Source: Bimuria novae-zelandiae CBS 107.79 (taxonomy: Eukaryota; Ascomycota; Dothideomycetes; Pleosporales; Didymosphaeriaceae). From it: a stretch of DNA of 64,000 nucleotides. The number at the start of each line of letters is the position of its first letter. Position 1 is the stretch's first letter. The position numbers were made by a program, and so were the translations under genes. Under the pieces are notes generated by a model. The model had not been told where the DNA came from and ran no database searches. It saw only the letters and a program-made list of their open reading frames with translations. Shown piece by piece: positions 11,460 to 23,229 of this stretch. The stretch lies in the NCBI GenBank assembly GCA_010015655.1, contig ML976671.1:932533-996532 (forward strand). Reading direction: 5' to 3'.

Positions 11460-13091
11460 CTAATGCGTCGTGATCATGACGCTGGCGTTCTTGTACCAGC
11501 TGAGCAACGGGTTCTCGCCGTTCTGCGTCTGCGTCTCCTCGATGTCTGCCCAGCCAGACATGAAGGCCCCGTGCGAGGAAGTCTTTGCATACCGTCCGGT
11601 TATGCCCGAGTACAAAGGCTGTATGACGTCGAAGTCGGTAGGGAAGAGGATATCGAAGTAGCCTTGGTGGACCTGCCAGTTCAGCGTTAGTCAACAATCT
11701 TGAACTGTGCATTGCGTTGGACTCACAAGAGGAGTGCTGACAGGTATCATCTGCCTCTTGTATCTCGTCTGCACCACGGGCGCATTGATCCCTTCCACCG
11801 CATCACTCAGTTGGTGGAAATCGCTGCTGATTAGCCTGTGATTCGGAAACTTCTGATAGAGCATGTAAAAGAATTGCATCAGGCGCGTGGGTATGTACTC
11901 CGGCGTGGTCAGCGACCCGCGGAAAGGCAATAGAGCGCGCAAGCTGTTCATGAAGCGTGACCCCGACAGCGGATGCGGGAAATCCACACCCTGGTCCTTG
12001 CAGGCCGCCTCCCGTCGCTCGATGAAGTCCTTTGCGACGGGATCCAACGTTCGCGAGTAGTATTCAAAGAGCTCGCCGCGCGGATCGACAACAACGTGCG
12101 ATTGATATGGGGCTCCCGTTTGGTAGTCGTACTTTAGCGCATCGTGGGCGAAATTGTCGAAGACTTCCAGCGCGAGGAAGAAACATGGGCTCGACACATA
12201 CTGGTCCCAGTCGAAGATGGACTTGTTGATAATCTCCACCTTGTCTGCATGTCCTCTTGCGTATGCGCTGTGTCCAAGGCCTTGCTGCTGCAGGTCTGCG
12301 AGCTGGCTACTGATCTCGATGATCCTGTATCTGGTCCTCTCGTACACTTCGGGATACCGGTCCCGGATGTAGTCCAGAATATTCAACATCATGGTTCCAT
12401 TTCCAGCACCCATCTCGTAGATGATAAGGTCATGGTATGGGTAGTTCCTCAACTTGTAGTCGTGAACTATAAAACTGGCAATCGCTTCTCCGTAGTACGG
12501 CGAAAAGAGCTCGGTCGGGGTGTGCCAGAGCTGGCGCAGGTCGTTGGGCTCTTGGTAATCTAGAGCGTCTTCGAAGGCTGTGTAGCGGTGGCGGAGGGAC
12601 TGGAAGAAGGCGTGCTCGGAGGGCAGCGTGGGGAAGTCGAACGGTTCGCCGGGCGAGAAAATGACGACCTGCTTGGAGAAGTAGCCATAGTGCGGATTGT
12701 ACAAGCTGTCTGCATTCCTGTCAGGGTCTCGAACAATACTAATTGGGGTCGTTCTACCTTCTATAAAGTCTCTAAGCAGCATCCTGACCCGCCGCGGCCG
12801 CTCTCTACGACTCCGCAGTATGTCCGCGGTAACCATGGGATACCGCTCGAACTCCTCCGTCCTTTCGTGGGGAAAGGCATTCCGTCTGGGCTGCCATCTG
12901 CTTTCCCTCTTCGTTTCACCCTCACCCAGCCGTGGTGCCCTTGGAGCAGCTGTTGTAGCTCTTCCACGGTGCTGGGTTTGCGGCGGGCGCGCAGCTTGCG
13001 CGAGGGCTGGGCGAGCTCCGCGCACAAGACATTGCGATGCGCGGTGCGAGAAGAGCTGGCGGAAGAGCTGCGCAACTGCGGGCGAGTCCAT
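11460..13091 (-). CDS. NDUFAF7/MidA-type mitochondrial methyltransferase
   Basis: SAM-dependent protein arginine methyltransferase of the NDUFAF7/MidA family (PF02636-like), which in other eukaryotes methylates a complex I subunit during assembly in the mitochondrial matrix. Exons: 13091-12758, 12709-11727 and 11672-11460; 509 residues. The first intron (12757-12710, 48 nt) is stop-free and in phase; removing it restores RDFIE DSLYNPHYGYFSKQ, the family signature. SAM-binding motif IIYEMGAGNGTMM is near residue 235. The first 40 residues are Arg/Ala/Ser-rich without acids, as in a mitochondrial presequence. An upstream in-frame ATG at 13214 exists, but the 13091 start gives the better presequence and leaves room for a divergent promoter with the next gene. 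Confidence 0.9.
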
Positions 13092-13255
13092 TGATGCCTG
13101 AACGCAGGCAATGGCAGGAGCGGAGGCTGGCGTGGGTAACGGGCGCTGGAGCACCTGGTTCTTGGTGGGAAGCTCTTTCCCGCCAAGGCCCAGAGCTCGG
13201 TCCAACATTCTCATACTTGCTCAAGCCCATTCATGGTAAACACTCTGCTACCAAG
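13092..13255. promoter_or_regulatory. shared divergent promoter, methyltransferase / cysteine synthase-like
   Basis: 164 bp separate the preferred minus-strand ATG at 13091 from the plus-strand ATG at 13256. The strip is GC-rich and open on the minus strand, which is why an upstream start at 13214 cannot be fully excluded. No specific operator is recognisable. Confidence 0.45.
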
Positions 13256-14758
13256 ATGACTGACCGTTCAAGGTATTGCATCGCAGGAGCTTTCGTGCTG
13301 GGTGCCGTTGTGGCATTCGGGCTTCAATCTGTGAAAGTGCATCATCGGGAGCCAGCATCTGCGCATCAGCTGAGGCAACACCAGAAGGCTGCATCCAAAT
13401 CCGCGAGTGATAGCTTGTCGAATATCGAGAACGCCTCACAGAAAGGTGTTGGCGCCATCAAAGAGGGTATAGAAGGATGCATCGGTGACACGCCACTGAT
13501 CAAGATCAAATCCTTGTCAGACGCTACAGGGTGCGAAATACTTGCAAAAGCAGAGGTGATTTCACTTCATTGTGTGTAATGGCTATCGTAGTTGACAGCC
13601 GTGGTGCAGTTTCTAAACGGTGCCGGCAACAGCCCAAAGGATCGGGTTGCCCTGAGCATAATTAAGCTTGTAGGTGTAATCAATGGACACCGCAATCGAC
13701 CGACTAACAGTTCTAGGCCGAAGAGAAAGGTCTGCTCGTTCCAAACTCGGGCGACACCATCTATGAAGGCACCGTAGGCAGCACAGGTATTTCGCTCGCC
13801 GCCATATGCCGAGCACGTGGCTACAAAGCACACATGTATGACGTTGCCCTATGGGGTTTGTGGAACCACTAACAATCTCCCAAGCTGCATGCCAAACGAC
13901 ATGGCAATCGAAAAGTCAGATCTTCTGCTCAAGCTCGGCGCAGAAGTAGAAAGAGTCAAGCCAGCACCCATCGTCGACCAGAATCAGTTCGTCAACCTGG
14001 CCCGCACAAGAGCAAGGGAGCATACTGAAGGGAAAGAGAAGCATGGAAGAGGGCTCTTTGCGGACCAGTTTGAGAATGAAGCCAACTGGCACGCACACTT
14101 CACGGGAACAGGCCCGGAGATTTACGAGCAAACGGGCGGCTCCGTTGATGCGTTCGTGAGTGGAGCGGGTACTGGAGGTACAATATCTGGGGTCGCGCTC
14201 TTTCTGAAGTCGAAGCTCCCGGACGTCAAAATTGTGCTCGCTGATCCCCAGGGCAGTGGCTTATTCAATAAGGTGAAGTACGGTGTGATGTTCGACCCCA
14301 AGGAAAGAGAAGGCACTAGACGAAGACACCAAGTCGACACCATCGTGGAGGGTATCGGCATTAACCGCGTCACGCACAACTTTGAAGCTGGTCGCGAACT
14401 CATCGACGACGCTATCAGGGTCACGGATCAGCAAGCTACCAGCATGGCAAGGTGGCTGGTAGAGCACGATGGCATCTTCGTTGGCAGCAGCAGCGCTGTG
14501 AACTGTAAGCCGCCGTATGACCCTTCTCTTGCTTCAACACTGACATTCCAGGCGTCGCAGCAACAAAGCTCGCCAAGCAGCTTGGTCCAGGTCATCGTAT
14601 AGTGACGCTTCTTTGTGATAGGTACGAGCAAATCGCCTTTGTCGGGCGCAGCACTGACGTTTCACAGCGGTGCAAGACACCTCAGCAAATTCTGGGCTAA
14701 CAAAGACGTTGGTGGAGCAGAGGACGATGTGTCTTTGGACAAGATTGTGGCTTCCTGA
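13256..14758 (+). CDS. cysteine synthase-like PLP enzyme, membrane-anchored
   Basis: Fold-type II PLP enzyme of the fungal 'cysteine synthase 2' group (related to yeast YGR012W), 419 residues. Six exons: 13256-13555, 13610-13669, 13717-13835, 13885-14504, 14552-14621 and 14668-14758; all phases match. Residues 5-25 form a hydrophobic anchor ([20 protein letters not shown]), then a linker, then the catalytic domain starting [11 protein letters not shown]. The PLP lysine is in SPKDRVAL. The substrate loop reads GSTGISLA (canonical OAS-thiol-lyases have SSGNTG), the phosphate loop is [10 protein letters not shown], and SSSAVN supplies the pyridine-contacting Ser. The family is annotated as O-acetylserine sulfhydrylase-like, but the altered loop makes the true substrate uncertain. 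The anchor suggests an organelle outer-membrane location, by inference. Confidence 0.9.
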
Positions 14759-15395
14759 ATCTACCCGGGCTTAAAGACGTCTTCCGACTGCAAAGAGCCT
14801 ACGTCCCTGGATTAGCCTCTGGATCGCCGCTAGGATCGCGCTCGAATGAAATTCTACGCCTCCACGCATGGGGACTGAACAAGCCAGATTGCCACTTCAC
14901 GAGACGATCACCGCCTGATGTCTCGCAAAGTGACCGGCAAACGCCGCCCCGGATCTTCACGTACCATTCCAGGGCGCACCCTTCCAACACCGAAATAGCA
15001 CTCGCAGGCGTGCCCGAGGTGCTCAATCGGGGCACTTGGTGCACGCGAATATGAATGAACATGTCACAATAGAACCAAGCCAGCCACACCCTTCACCGCT
15101 CCAGTCCATGTTTAGGCCGCGACAAAGAGCTCAAAACGAATCTCCACACGCTGTCTTTGTTTGATTGTCTCCTTCCATAAATACCAAGCGACCTTTGAAC
15201 CTCTGCATATATACCAGCCTGCACACATCCGCGTTATCACCACACCCGCATCCCTGCATCTCTGCATCTCTAGCAAATACAAACCATTTCACAAGCCTCT
15301 CTGCACATTTTCCAAGCATATCTTGCCATTTGAGATTTGAGACCAGCGGAAGCAGCCAACCCATCCATCACACCCACCTTCCCAACGACCTCACA
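14759..15395. other. intergenic / 5' leader region
   Basis: No supported gene. The second half (15160-15395) is C/T-rich, as is common in leaders of fungal genes with strong pyrimidine tracts, and lies directly upstream of the small gene at 15396. Confidence 0.4.
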
Positions 15396-15460
15396 ATGCC
15401 CAAGACCAACACAAAGACAAAGACTGAGCCAAAGCGAAACGCTGCCCCTTACTCACGCAC

Positions 15461-15494
<34 letters not shown>

Positions 15495-16052
15495 CGCACC
15501 CCTCTTGCCACCCGCAGAGCCGCGTCCCTCGCAACCCGCAACCCACCTCTTGCCGCTAAACTCGCCCAAATGCGCCTCCCCATCGCGCCCATCGTCTCCG
15601 TCGCCACCGGCCTCCCACCTCCCACCTTCCCACCCACAATGCTGCATCTCTTCCTCCTCACTGAGCCCGAGCTCGACGCCATGGCATCCTTCTACTCGCA
15701 AACCACCCCCGACTCCTTCACAGCAGCGTACCCCAGCACCATGGATTGGACACGCGACGTGCTCGATCGCAACCCTTGCCTGCCGGAAGAATGCCGCCTG
15801 AGCGATGAGGAGAGGCTGAAGGTCAAGATGAGGATGTTTGCGCGGTTCATCGGGATGAAGGGGGCGGAGACGTCGGTTTGGGAACAGCACCGGCGCGATG
15901 AGCTTGCGGAGAATAAGAAGAAGTGGAGCGCAGAGGAGGAAATAAGGGAGGTGTTAAGAGAGGCGGTGAGGAGGGCGGAGGAGGAGATAAGGAGGGAGGA
16001 AGAGAGGGAGGCGATGAGGGGGAAGTTGGGGTTTAGGCGGTATGGTGCGTAG
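15396..16052 (+). CDS. hypothetical fungal protein with C-terminal coiled coil
   Basis: Single-exon gene for 218 residues, function unknown. The open frame extends further upstream, but the first ATG in a good context with a lysine-rich start (MPKTNTKTKTEPKRN) is at 15396. Residues 25-35 are a poly-Ser run encoded by a TCA microsatellite. A conserved-looking core (FLLTEPELDAMASFYSQT, then YPSTMDWTRD) resembles uncharacterised ascomycete proteins. Residues 145-218 are rich in Glu/Arg/Lys and should form a coiled coil. Weak alternatives are a nuclear or scaffold protein; I do not assign a function. Confidence 0.7.
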
Positions 16053-16556
16053 CTGTCGTATTACGCTGGGCGTGTCGTTTTGTCTGTTTTACGCATAGCG
16101 AGATGCCGCGTTTTGAGCATTTGTTAGGAAGTTGTGAGCGCCTTTCTAGGTTGGAGAGGACGCTTTTGCATAGCGTTTTGAGCGTCGCATTTTTAGCACT
16201 TGTTGTAGAGTGGGGGGAAGTAATCTAGCATAGCTGGGATTGAAGCATACTGAATTAAAAAGTCGAGCTGCCTACTGCTACCGTGTACGTTGGTTCTACG
16301 CAGGTTTGTTCCGAGCGAGGAACTATATCGAGCGGTGCGGTTAAGAAATGCAAAGTAAATTGCGAATTTGGAACCAATTAGCAATACTACTACATTCTAA
16401 AAAACCATAAAAAAATAAAAAAGGCAACAGTGCGAAAAAAGGTGGTAAAAGGTACAACACTGTCGGATATGGCGACAAAAAGAATCGGAGTTTATCAACT
16501 AGACCTAATGTTAAGATTAGCTTGAACTCAGCTAATCAAGAGATTCCAAGTAGAAC
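16053..16556. other. intergenic, A-rich
   Basis: No gene. Contains poly-A-rich stretches around 16395-16445. On the minus strand these give the T-runs nearest downstream of the tRNA: a T5 near 16478 and a longer run near 16430. Confidence 0.4.
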
Positions 16557-16663
16557 TTACCTGGTGGGATTCGAACCCACGACATCCGCATAACAAGATG
16601 AGTAGTCATAAGGATCTGACGAGCCTTATAAGAACGGCGCGCTAGCCACTGCGCCACAGGTCT
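16557..16663 (-). tRNA. tRNA-Ile (UAU), intron-containing
   Basis: Minus-strand tRNA. Box A (TGGCGCAGTGG) and box B (GGTTCGAATCC) match the consensus. D stem GCGC/GCGC and T stem GTGGG/CCCAC pair perfectly. The anticodon loop CTTATAA gives anticodon UAU, which decodes AUA; tRNA-Ile(UAU) typically carries an intron in fungi, and here about 35 nt intervene after position 37. The acceptor stem pairs AGACCTG with CAGGTAA: five pairs form, but the first two (A-A, G-A) do not. The anticodon stem also ends in a T-T mismatch. Either the gene is decaying or my end assignment is off by a base. Confidence 0.72.
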
Positions 16664-17190
16664 TTCAAGATAAATCTTGATCAACCAAGTTGTGATTTTT
16701 GCAGATTTTATAAAAAATTTAATACATATAGTCTGCGTAAACGAGAGATCCAGCGACTCCGGGGCTACAATGACTCACAGTCGTACACGAAATCGAATCC
16801 AAGGCACTAAGCTGATGTGATGGCAATTTCCTGTGTCTGTGTGCGGGGTAAGTGGCGCACCGGTTAAGACGAGGGGCATGGTCGCTGGATCAACTAGGTT
16901 AGCTCAGCGCCTCCAACCTCACATCACAACATTCCGCTTCCCTGACACTCGCAAGACCTTGTTCACCTCACTATCACCGCTAGAGTGCATGCTTCAGCTA
17001 CAAGCAGTAAGTATGAGTTCTATTTGCCGTGTGCTCCTACGTTCCTACCGGAACCGCGCCGGACCCTACGCGCACCTCTCTCTTAGTCCCTCTCAAGTTT
17101 GGAACTCAACGCGCCCGCCGCGAGCTGTCGTTGTTCTCAACGCTGCATACCGCGCTGTTTGAACCTACAAATATCTACCAAACATTCACT
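16664..17190. other. intergenic, upstream of DPP5-like gene
   Basis: No supported gene. This presumably contains the promoter and 5' leader of the dipeptidyl peptidase gene. A 109-codon open frame at 16833 shows no motifs. Confidence 0.4.
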
Positions 17191-19623
17191 ATGTATTACT
17201 CGGCCAATTGCTGCGTCCGCGCGATTCATACTGACCTCGCCACAGGCGCTTCTTCGACCTCGTGCTCGCACTTCTACCTTCGGTGGCCAGCATGACCATC
17301 CGCGCAAACAAGTTCACGCCTGAGATTCTTCTCAGCGCGCCTCGTCGATCAGCAGGCAATCCGAACTCCAATGGCTCCAAGGTCCTTTATAGCACGTCAA
17401 CGTATAGCTTCGAGGAACACGCCAAGGCTTCCGAGATCCGCATGCTGGATGTGAAGAGCGGCGAGACTAGCCTTATCACTAATGCTGAAGGTGCAAGTGA
17501 GCCGCAGTGGTTGGACGATGAGACGGTGTTGCTGTTGAGTGAGGCGAAGGAGGGTACGAGCGTCAAGATTGGCCCTGCAAAGGACTTCGAGAATAGGTAC
17601 GTATCTCCCGCTCTTGGTCCCGCGCTGCGTCACAAACTCAATGATCTGCATGTTTCAAGACGTAGCATGCAGTGAGCGCGATCTAAGGATATTGTTGAGT
17701 TTTTCGATGCGGTGATCCAGCTAACAGCATTGCAGCAGCTATGATGCCGGTACCATCAAGGGCTCGGTCGGCAACGTTAAGCTGGTGTCTGTCGACGATG
17801 GCGTATACGGTATTGCGGTGACAGGCAAGGCAACACCAAGCGGCGATCTCTACAACGAGAACGAAGCCAAGAAGCCGCATTCAACCGGCCGTGTGTACGA
17901 TTCCCTCTTTGTACGTCATTGGGATCACTATGTTACAGAGAACCGCAACGCTATCTTCCTTGCGACGCTCAAGAAGGATGGTAGCAAATTCTGCCTTTCC
18001 GAGCTCAAGAACACCCTGAAAGGATCGCAACTCGAGAGCCCGATTGAACCGTTTGGCGGAACTGACCACTTTGACATCTCGCGCCATGGTCTGGTCTTCA
18101 CGGCGAAAGATCCGGAGCTGGACCCAGCCACACACACAAAGACCAACATTTACACCATCACAGCCAAAAACTTCTGGGATGGCCTTTCCAAAGACCTGCC
18201 CGAGATCTTCAAAGTACCCATTCACGGCTTTGAAGGCGCGAGCACCAGTCCAGTTTGGGACGAAGATGGCGAGGCCATCGCATTCTTGTCAATGCGAACT
18301 GATGGATACGAGGCGGACAAGAACCAAGTCTTCATTATACCGGACTATGCGTCCCCAGGCTGGGTTGTCCATCTTTGGGGGACCGAGGACGGTAAGGGAT
18401 CCTGGGACCGCAGTCCTTCGTCCATCACCTGGGGCTACAACCAGAAAATCTACTTCACGGCCGAAGAGGCCGGCCGCGTTAGTCTTTGGGCTTCGTCCTC
18501 AAACTTTAATGAAACCACCCGGACGCCACATCTAATTGTAAAGGGTGGCGCCATCTCAAGCACCCGCCTGCTCAAGGACGGCTCGCTGTTTCTTTCTTCG
18601 GCCAGTCTCATCGAGAATAGTTTGTATTCGATTCTGCCTGCGAGCGCTTTCCTGGAGACCAGTTCAGTGGAAACTTATTATTCGCTGCCGCTTGATGACG
18701 GGGAATCCGAGGATGACGTCGCTAACCGAATCACGAAGTACGTTTCATCGAACACGCGCAGCGGCTCTACGTTTGGATTGTCGCGCAAGCAGATTGATGA
18801 GATATGGTTTGAAGGTGCGGGCAACGGCTCGTACGTCCATGCATGGGTGTTCAAACCTTCCACTTTTAAGAAGGGACACAAGTATCCTCTGGCATATCTC
18901 ATTCATGGTGGGCCTCAAGGCGCATGGGAAGATGCTTGGTCTACCCGCTGGAATCCCGCCGTATTCGCGGAGCAGGGCTACGTCGTTATCGCCCCGAATC
19001 CGACTGGTAGCACCGGCTATGGACAAGACTTCACCGATGCAATCAGGGGCCAATGGGGTGGACTTCCGTACGAAGACCTGGTCAAAGGCTTCGAGTACAT
19101 CAAGGAGAACCTCTCATACGTTGATACTGAGCGTTCCGTTGCGCTAGGTGCTTCATATGGTGGCTACATGATGAATTGGATCCAGGGTCACGAGCTCGGC
19201 CGCCAGTTCAAAGCGCTCGTCACCCACGACGGCGTTTTTAGCATGACCGCGCAAATGGCCTCTGAAGAGCTTTACTTCCCGTTCCACGACTTGAAGGGCA
19301 AACTATGGGAGAATCCCGAAGGCTGGTCGCAGTGGGACCCCTCCCGCTTTGCCGGCAACTGGGCCACACCCCATCTGATCATTCACTCCGAAAAGGACTA
19401 TCGACTAACTATGAATGAGGGCCTGTCGGCCTTCAACGTGCTGCAGGTTCGGGGTGTACCAAGCCAGTTTCTGACCTTCCCAGATGAGAACCACTGGGTT
19501 TTGAAACCGGAGAACAGCCTTTTATGGCACGAGGTTGTACTGGATTGGATCAACGAGTATGCGGGGCTGGAGAAATATACTGAGTGGAGAGCGAGGACTC
19601 AGGGCGCCGCTTCGAGCGAGTAG
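17191..19623 (+). CDS. secreted dipeptidyl-peptidase V (S9 family)
   Basis: Secreted serine peptidase of the fungal DPP5 type (prolyl oligopeptidase clan), which removes X-Ala/X-Pro-type dipeptides and acts outside the cell. Best model: 17191-17192, 17246-17596 and 17736-19623, 746 residues. The first exon contributes only AT, and the G of the start codon follows a 53-nt intron (gtatta ... ctgac ... cacag). This yields a good signal peptide, MRFFDLVLALLPSVASM. The downstream ATG at 17292 is a fallback start but has no signal peptide. The mature part starts like DPP5 (FTPEILLSAPRRSAG). Catalytic Ser591 in GASYGGYMM, Asp672 in SEKDYRL and His704 in DENHWV are intact; the oxyanion/HGGP motif is IHGGPQGAW. 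Several N-glycosylation sites are present. Intron 2 ends in a tandem acceptor (CAGCAG), giving one or two serines. Confidence 0.9.
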
Positions 19624-21148
19624 ATGCGGCTCCACGTCTTGGGCGCAAAATTGGAAACGATTGCATGTGTCTTGGGGAACAAAGGTCACCAAAATTTTGC
19701 ATGAGCACCTCGGATTTGAATTGCATGCATGTAACCCGAAAACTTGAAACAATTTCGCTTGATTAGCTACAATATTTGCAACCATATTGCCCTGTGAGTG
19801 AACTCGCTAATGTGCTATACAGTTCCACGATTGGCGCCTGCACATAAGTCATAAGGAGGGCTCGAGTGGCCACAGCTGACCCTAATTTATCAGGTTGTTT
19901 GTTTTAGGTGAACCAAGACTGGCGAGCGTCTTTCGCACCTTTTCCGCTACCGGGCTTCCGCGACTTCATCCCGAACGCCATGAAACCGCTCCTCGGATAT
20001 ATAAGCCACTTCTCAGCTTTTGAATCTTTTCCTTTACACACGTTCAATGACGGTGACACTAAAATCCGGCAAAGGGATTAATCATGGCTTAAAAACGCAA
20101 AGCAGCATTACATGTCCCCATTCCTCAAAACTTGAACCTGCGCAAACATGTAGTAGTTTTGCGCTGTGACTAAAATCTAGCCACGTAAGCCACATGGCTT
20201 GCTCTTGCGGCGCAGTTAGAAAATAAAGCTAGACGATATTATGTTGCCTGCGTCTAAAAAAGTCCCACCAGACTGGTGCATGCTTCTCTGGACGTTTCTT
20301 GCTTTCAAAAGGCGTAAAGCTGATGGAATGCGTTTATGAGTTGGACGCAGATGAAGCTTACAAATGATGTGCTGGCCGTTCGTCTGCCAGTCAATAACAT
20401 ATGCTGGGAATACATGTCCTCCTACAAAACATTGCAAAAGCGATACCCCTGCATCTTCATGCGCAGTCAACTGCATTCCCTATTAGCCTCTGCACCGAGA
20501 AGCGGCTATACAAAGGGCCTCTTTGTGCAGGATCCCTCCTCGCACCTACAACTGTGTCCCGGTACAAAAATGGATTTTGAAGCGTGCCATGGAACAAAAA
20601 GCGCAGCTTCTTCTTCCATGTTTGGGTACTAAAATCCTTGGGACGCAGATCCCATGGGCTGGACTTTGAGCGGACCAAAAAGTAGGGAACACCTTCGTGA
20701 TGTTGTCGCCATTCTAGCGTAACTCGTAACCTCAACGCTCACAGGGACGTTGTCTCGAAACCATTGCATGAACGGACTGAAGGAGACTGAGTAGTAACAG
20801 CGGAAATCCGTGCATTATGCTTTTCCTATCCTATCTTTGAAAGCAGGCCTTGCACGAACATAATGGCACTCGAATAAGAGTTCCAGCCAAAGCAAGAAGC
20901 CCAATCCTGAAGCTATTAGCTTAACTAAGACAGCACTGTAAATTCATTCTTGTCTCAGCTCCGTGTTACCCCAGGAGAGATAATGCAGTCTCCTATATGG
21001 ATTTATTTCCCTTCGCGGGAATCTAAAATGTGTGTACGAGGATTGTAATTCGCTACCCTACCCTGCAAATATCTCCACGTGTGGCTGATCACCATCGACG
21101 TGCGCACTGCGTACACATCATTCCGCTGGCTCAACCAGATGCTATGCT
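19624..21148. other. intergenic, no supported gene
   Basis: About 1.5 kb, moderately AT-rich. The longest frames (about 98 codons near 20336) look random. Several loose copies of the word actaaaat occur, but I cannot define a repeat unit. Confidence 0.4.
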
Positions 21149-23229
21149 TTATTCATGTCCTGACATCAGACTTTCGAATGCCGAGGGTTGAACCCCTGAC
21201 CCACTTTGCGGCGTTTCTTCTTCGTCTACTGAAGTCTGGATATGCGACTCACCGTGCTGCTGGTGGTTCGTTTGCACACTGTGTGACATAAGGTCGCTTT
21301 CGGTAAAGAAGTTGATGTACTCCCATGGGAAGGCGCGAGTTCCGCTTGAAATGCCATCAGCGGAACGGGCTGTATCGACCGCCTCTTGCAGATTTGCAGC
21401 CTTCACATAATCAGTCATGGACAATATTTGCGAAACGCAGCAGCACAACGGATTGGGAAGACTTACCAACGTCTGTAACGGTCTCCAGTAAATACTCAGT
21501 ACTTCGAGCACCGTTTGTAGGACTTTTATTTCTTCTGAATCAGGCCCGTGAGCGCCTGCCACTCCGTTTTTAGACTCGTCTGGGGGTTGTAGCATAGCAG
21601 TATACATGTTCTTGAGAAGTTAACAAACCTACGTCTCTACATATGAGAGGGAAGACCTACTAGAAATACGTGCCCCACCATGAAGGCCGCGTACCCTGTG
21701 AATGGCCAGAGCCTCGTTATATCCAGATTTTTAGCAATAAACTGCTTTAACAGCTCCGTGAAAGCTACAGCCTGAGCATAGACGACCCCTGAACATACAC
21801 CGGCGGGTGTATCGGTAGCTTCTCCTAGCAGCAAAGGGCGATCTTCGATCACTAGAACCTCGAAGGCAGGTAGAAGCAGTCGGCTTAGGTGGTAGACGGA
21901 ACAGAAGGACACAAGGAGCTCGGGACTCTCGTCGGGCGATTCTGCGCTCGCAGAGAGATCGATGATCGGGAGTTGCATAGACTGCTCGACGGCTTCAAGG
22001 AGTCCATCCAGCCGCATCAACTCTCTCAGTCTTTCCGATATTGGTAAAGAGCGTGAATGAGACACCCAAGCGCGTACTTTGGTCCTGTGATCGTCAGCCT
22101 CAAACCAGTCTGGAGACTGATCGAGTACATGCCAGATTCCCAATAATCTGACAAGCTCTGCCATTAATGAGTTGGGCTGTTTATCGTCCGTACGCGGCGT
22201 CCACTCAGGGGTCAGCTGCTGCCCAAGTGTGAGGTCGACTCCTTGAATTGAACCTCCGGGCTCGAATCTTGCAGGCAGTGGCAAGCCAACTGCACTTGCA
22301 AGAAGTTGTTCAGAAGACAGGTTATCACTTCCAAGGCACATAGTGCACCAGCTAGCCCAGAACGACCGTCTTCTGATCTCCCGGTCGAACCGTAAACCGG
22401 AATTTGGCGGAGAATTTTCAGGTTCTTGCAATTTATTATAGCCGAGCAGTCGGCTGAGTTGATATGCAAGAGAAGCGTGGACCTTAGCCCGAATAATCTC
22501 ACCTCGAGAGAAATAATAGAGCTGCAGGTTCTGGAGCGCTCCGATCTTGAGGACCGATGGCTCGTCGACGTGTGAAAGAACCTCCACACTTGCAGCATGT
22601 GCCCATGCCCATGATTTCTGATGAATGGTCTGCATTGGCAGTAATTTCAGGTATTTATGATACGGCGAATCGACTTCTTGTAAGAAGATTGCCGCAATTG
22701 CAAAAATTGATCTTTGGACGTACTCTGGCATCTTTTTCAACATGTAGACCTGAAATGAGACCGTTCTGTGGGTCAGTAACGTTGAGTTGTAGACGCGTTT
22801 ATAGAAGACTTCTTGAAGGAGCAAGCCGATCTCAGTGGAAGGCAGTTCGGCAGCTTCAGGCTCCGCCAAGCAATGAAATGGGGTCGGGGCCGCTGGACTA
22901 GTGCATCGTCTCTTTGCTGGGTTTGTTGTTGCAGAGGGAGACAGTGAATTTTGGAGACGTTTCTCACTGCCAGGTTGGGATGCTTTGGTGCGCCTAGTCT
23001 TTTGGGCGATTTGCTTTCGATCTGGCGGGGACGGATACGTGCACAAAGCACTCTGCTTGCGACATCGCTCGCATGATGGCAATTCTCGACCGCACTTGAG
23101 TTTCTGCTCTCTGCATCGTAAGCAAGCGACCGTTGGTCTTGCTTGATCACGCGGGACCTGCTCTTGCATGCTGGTGGGAACTGGTGGAGGCGTACTCGGA
23201 GAGACAAAAGAAAGCCGTGAATATGTCAT
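21149..23229 (-). CDS. Zn(II)2Cys6 transcription factor
   Basis: Fungal binuclear zinc-cluster regulator, about 654 residues, nuclear. Exons: 23229-21661, 21610-21467 and 21400-21149. The last intron (21466-21401, 66 nt, GTAAGT) is stop-free and in frame, so it is inferred. The six cysteines are in ACLRCREQKLKC and SCERCRKQSALC near residues 35-62, followed by a basic linker (KTRRTK). The middle region carries the fungal-specific transcription factor domain: the stretch around LYYFSRGEIIRAK, and REIRRRSFWASWCTMCLGSDNL. It is divergently arranged with the secreted GH31 gene 600 bp away, so a regulatory link is plausible but unproven. Start: the first ATG; an ATG 20 codons later is an alternative. 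Confidence 0.9.

Noticed and set aside
13092..13214. Upstream ATG of the methyltransferase at 13214
   Set aside because: Would leave only 41 bp to the divergent gene and bury the presequence; the start at 13091 gives a typical mitochondrial leader.
15165..15395. Upstream extension of the small hypothetical gene by 77 codons
   Set aside because: No ATG, and pyrimidine-rich leader composition; the ATG at 15396 is a better start.
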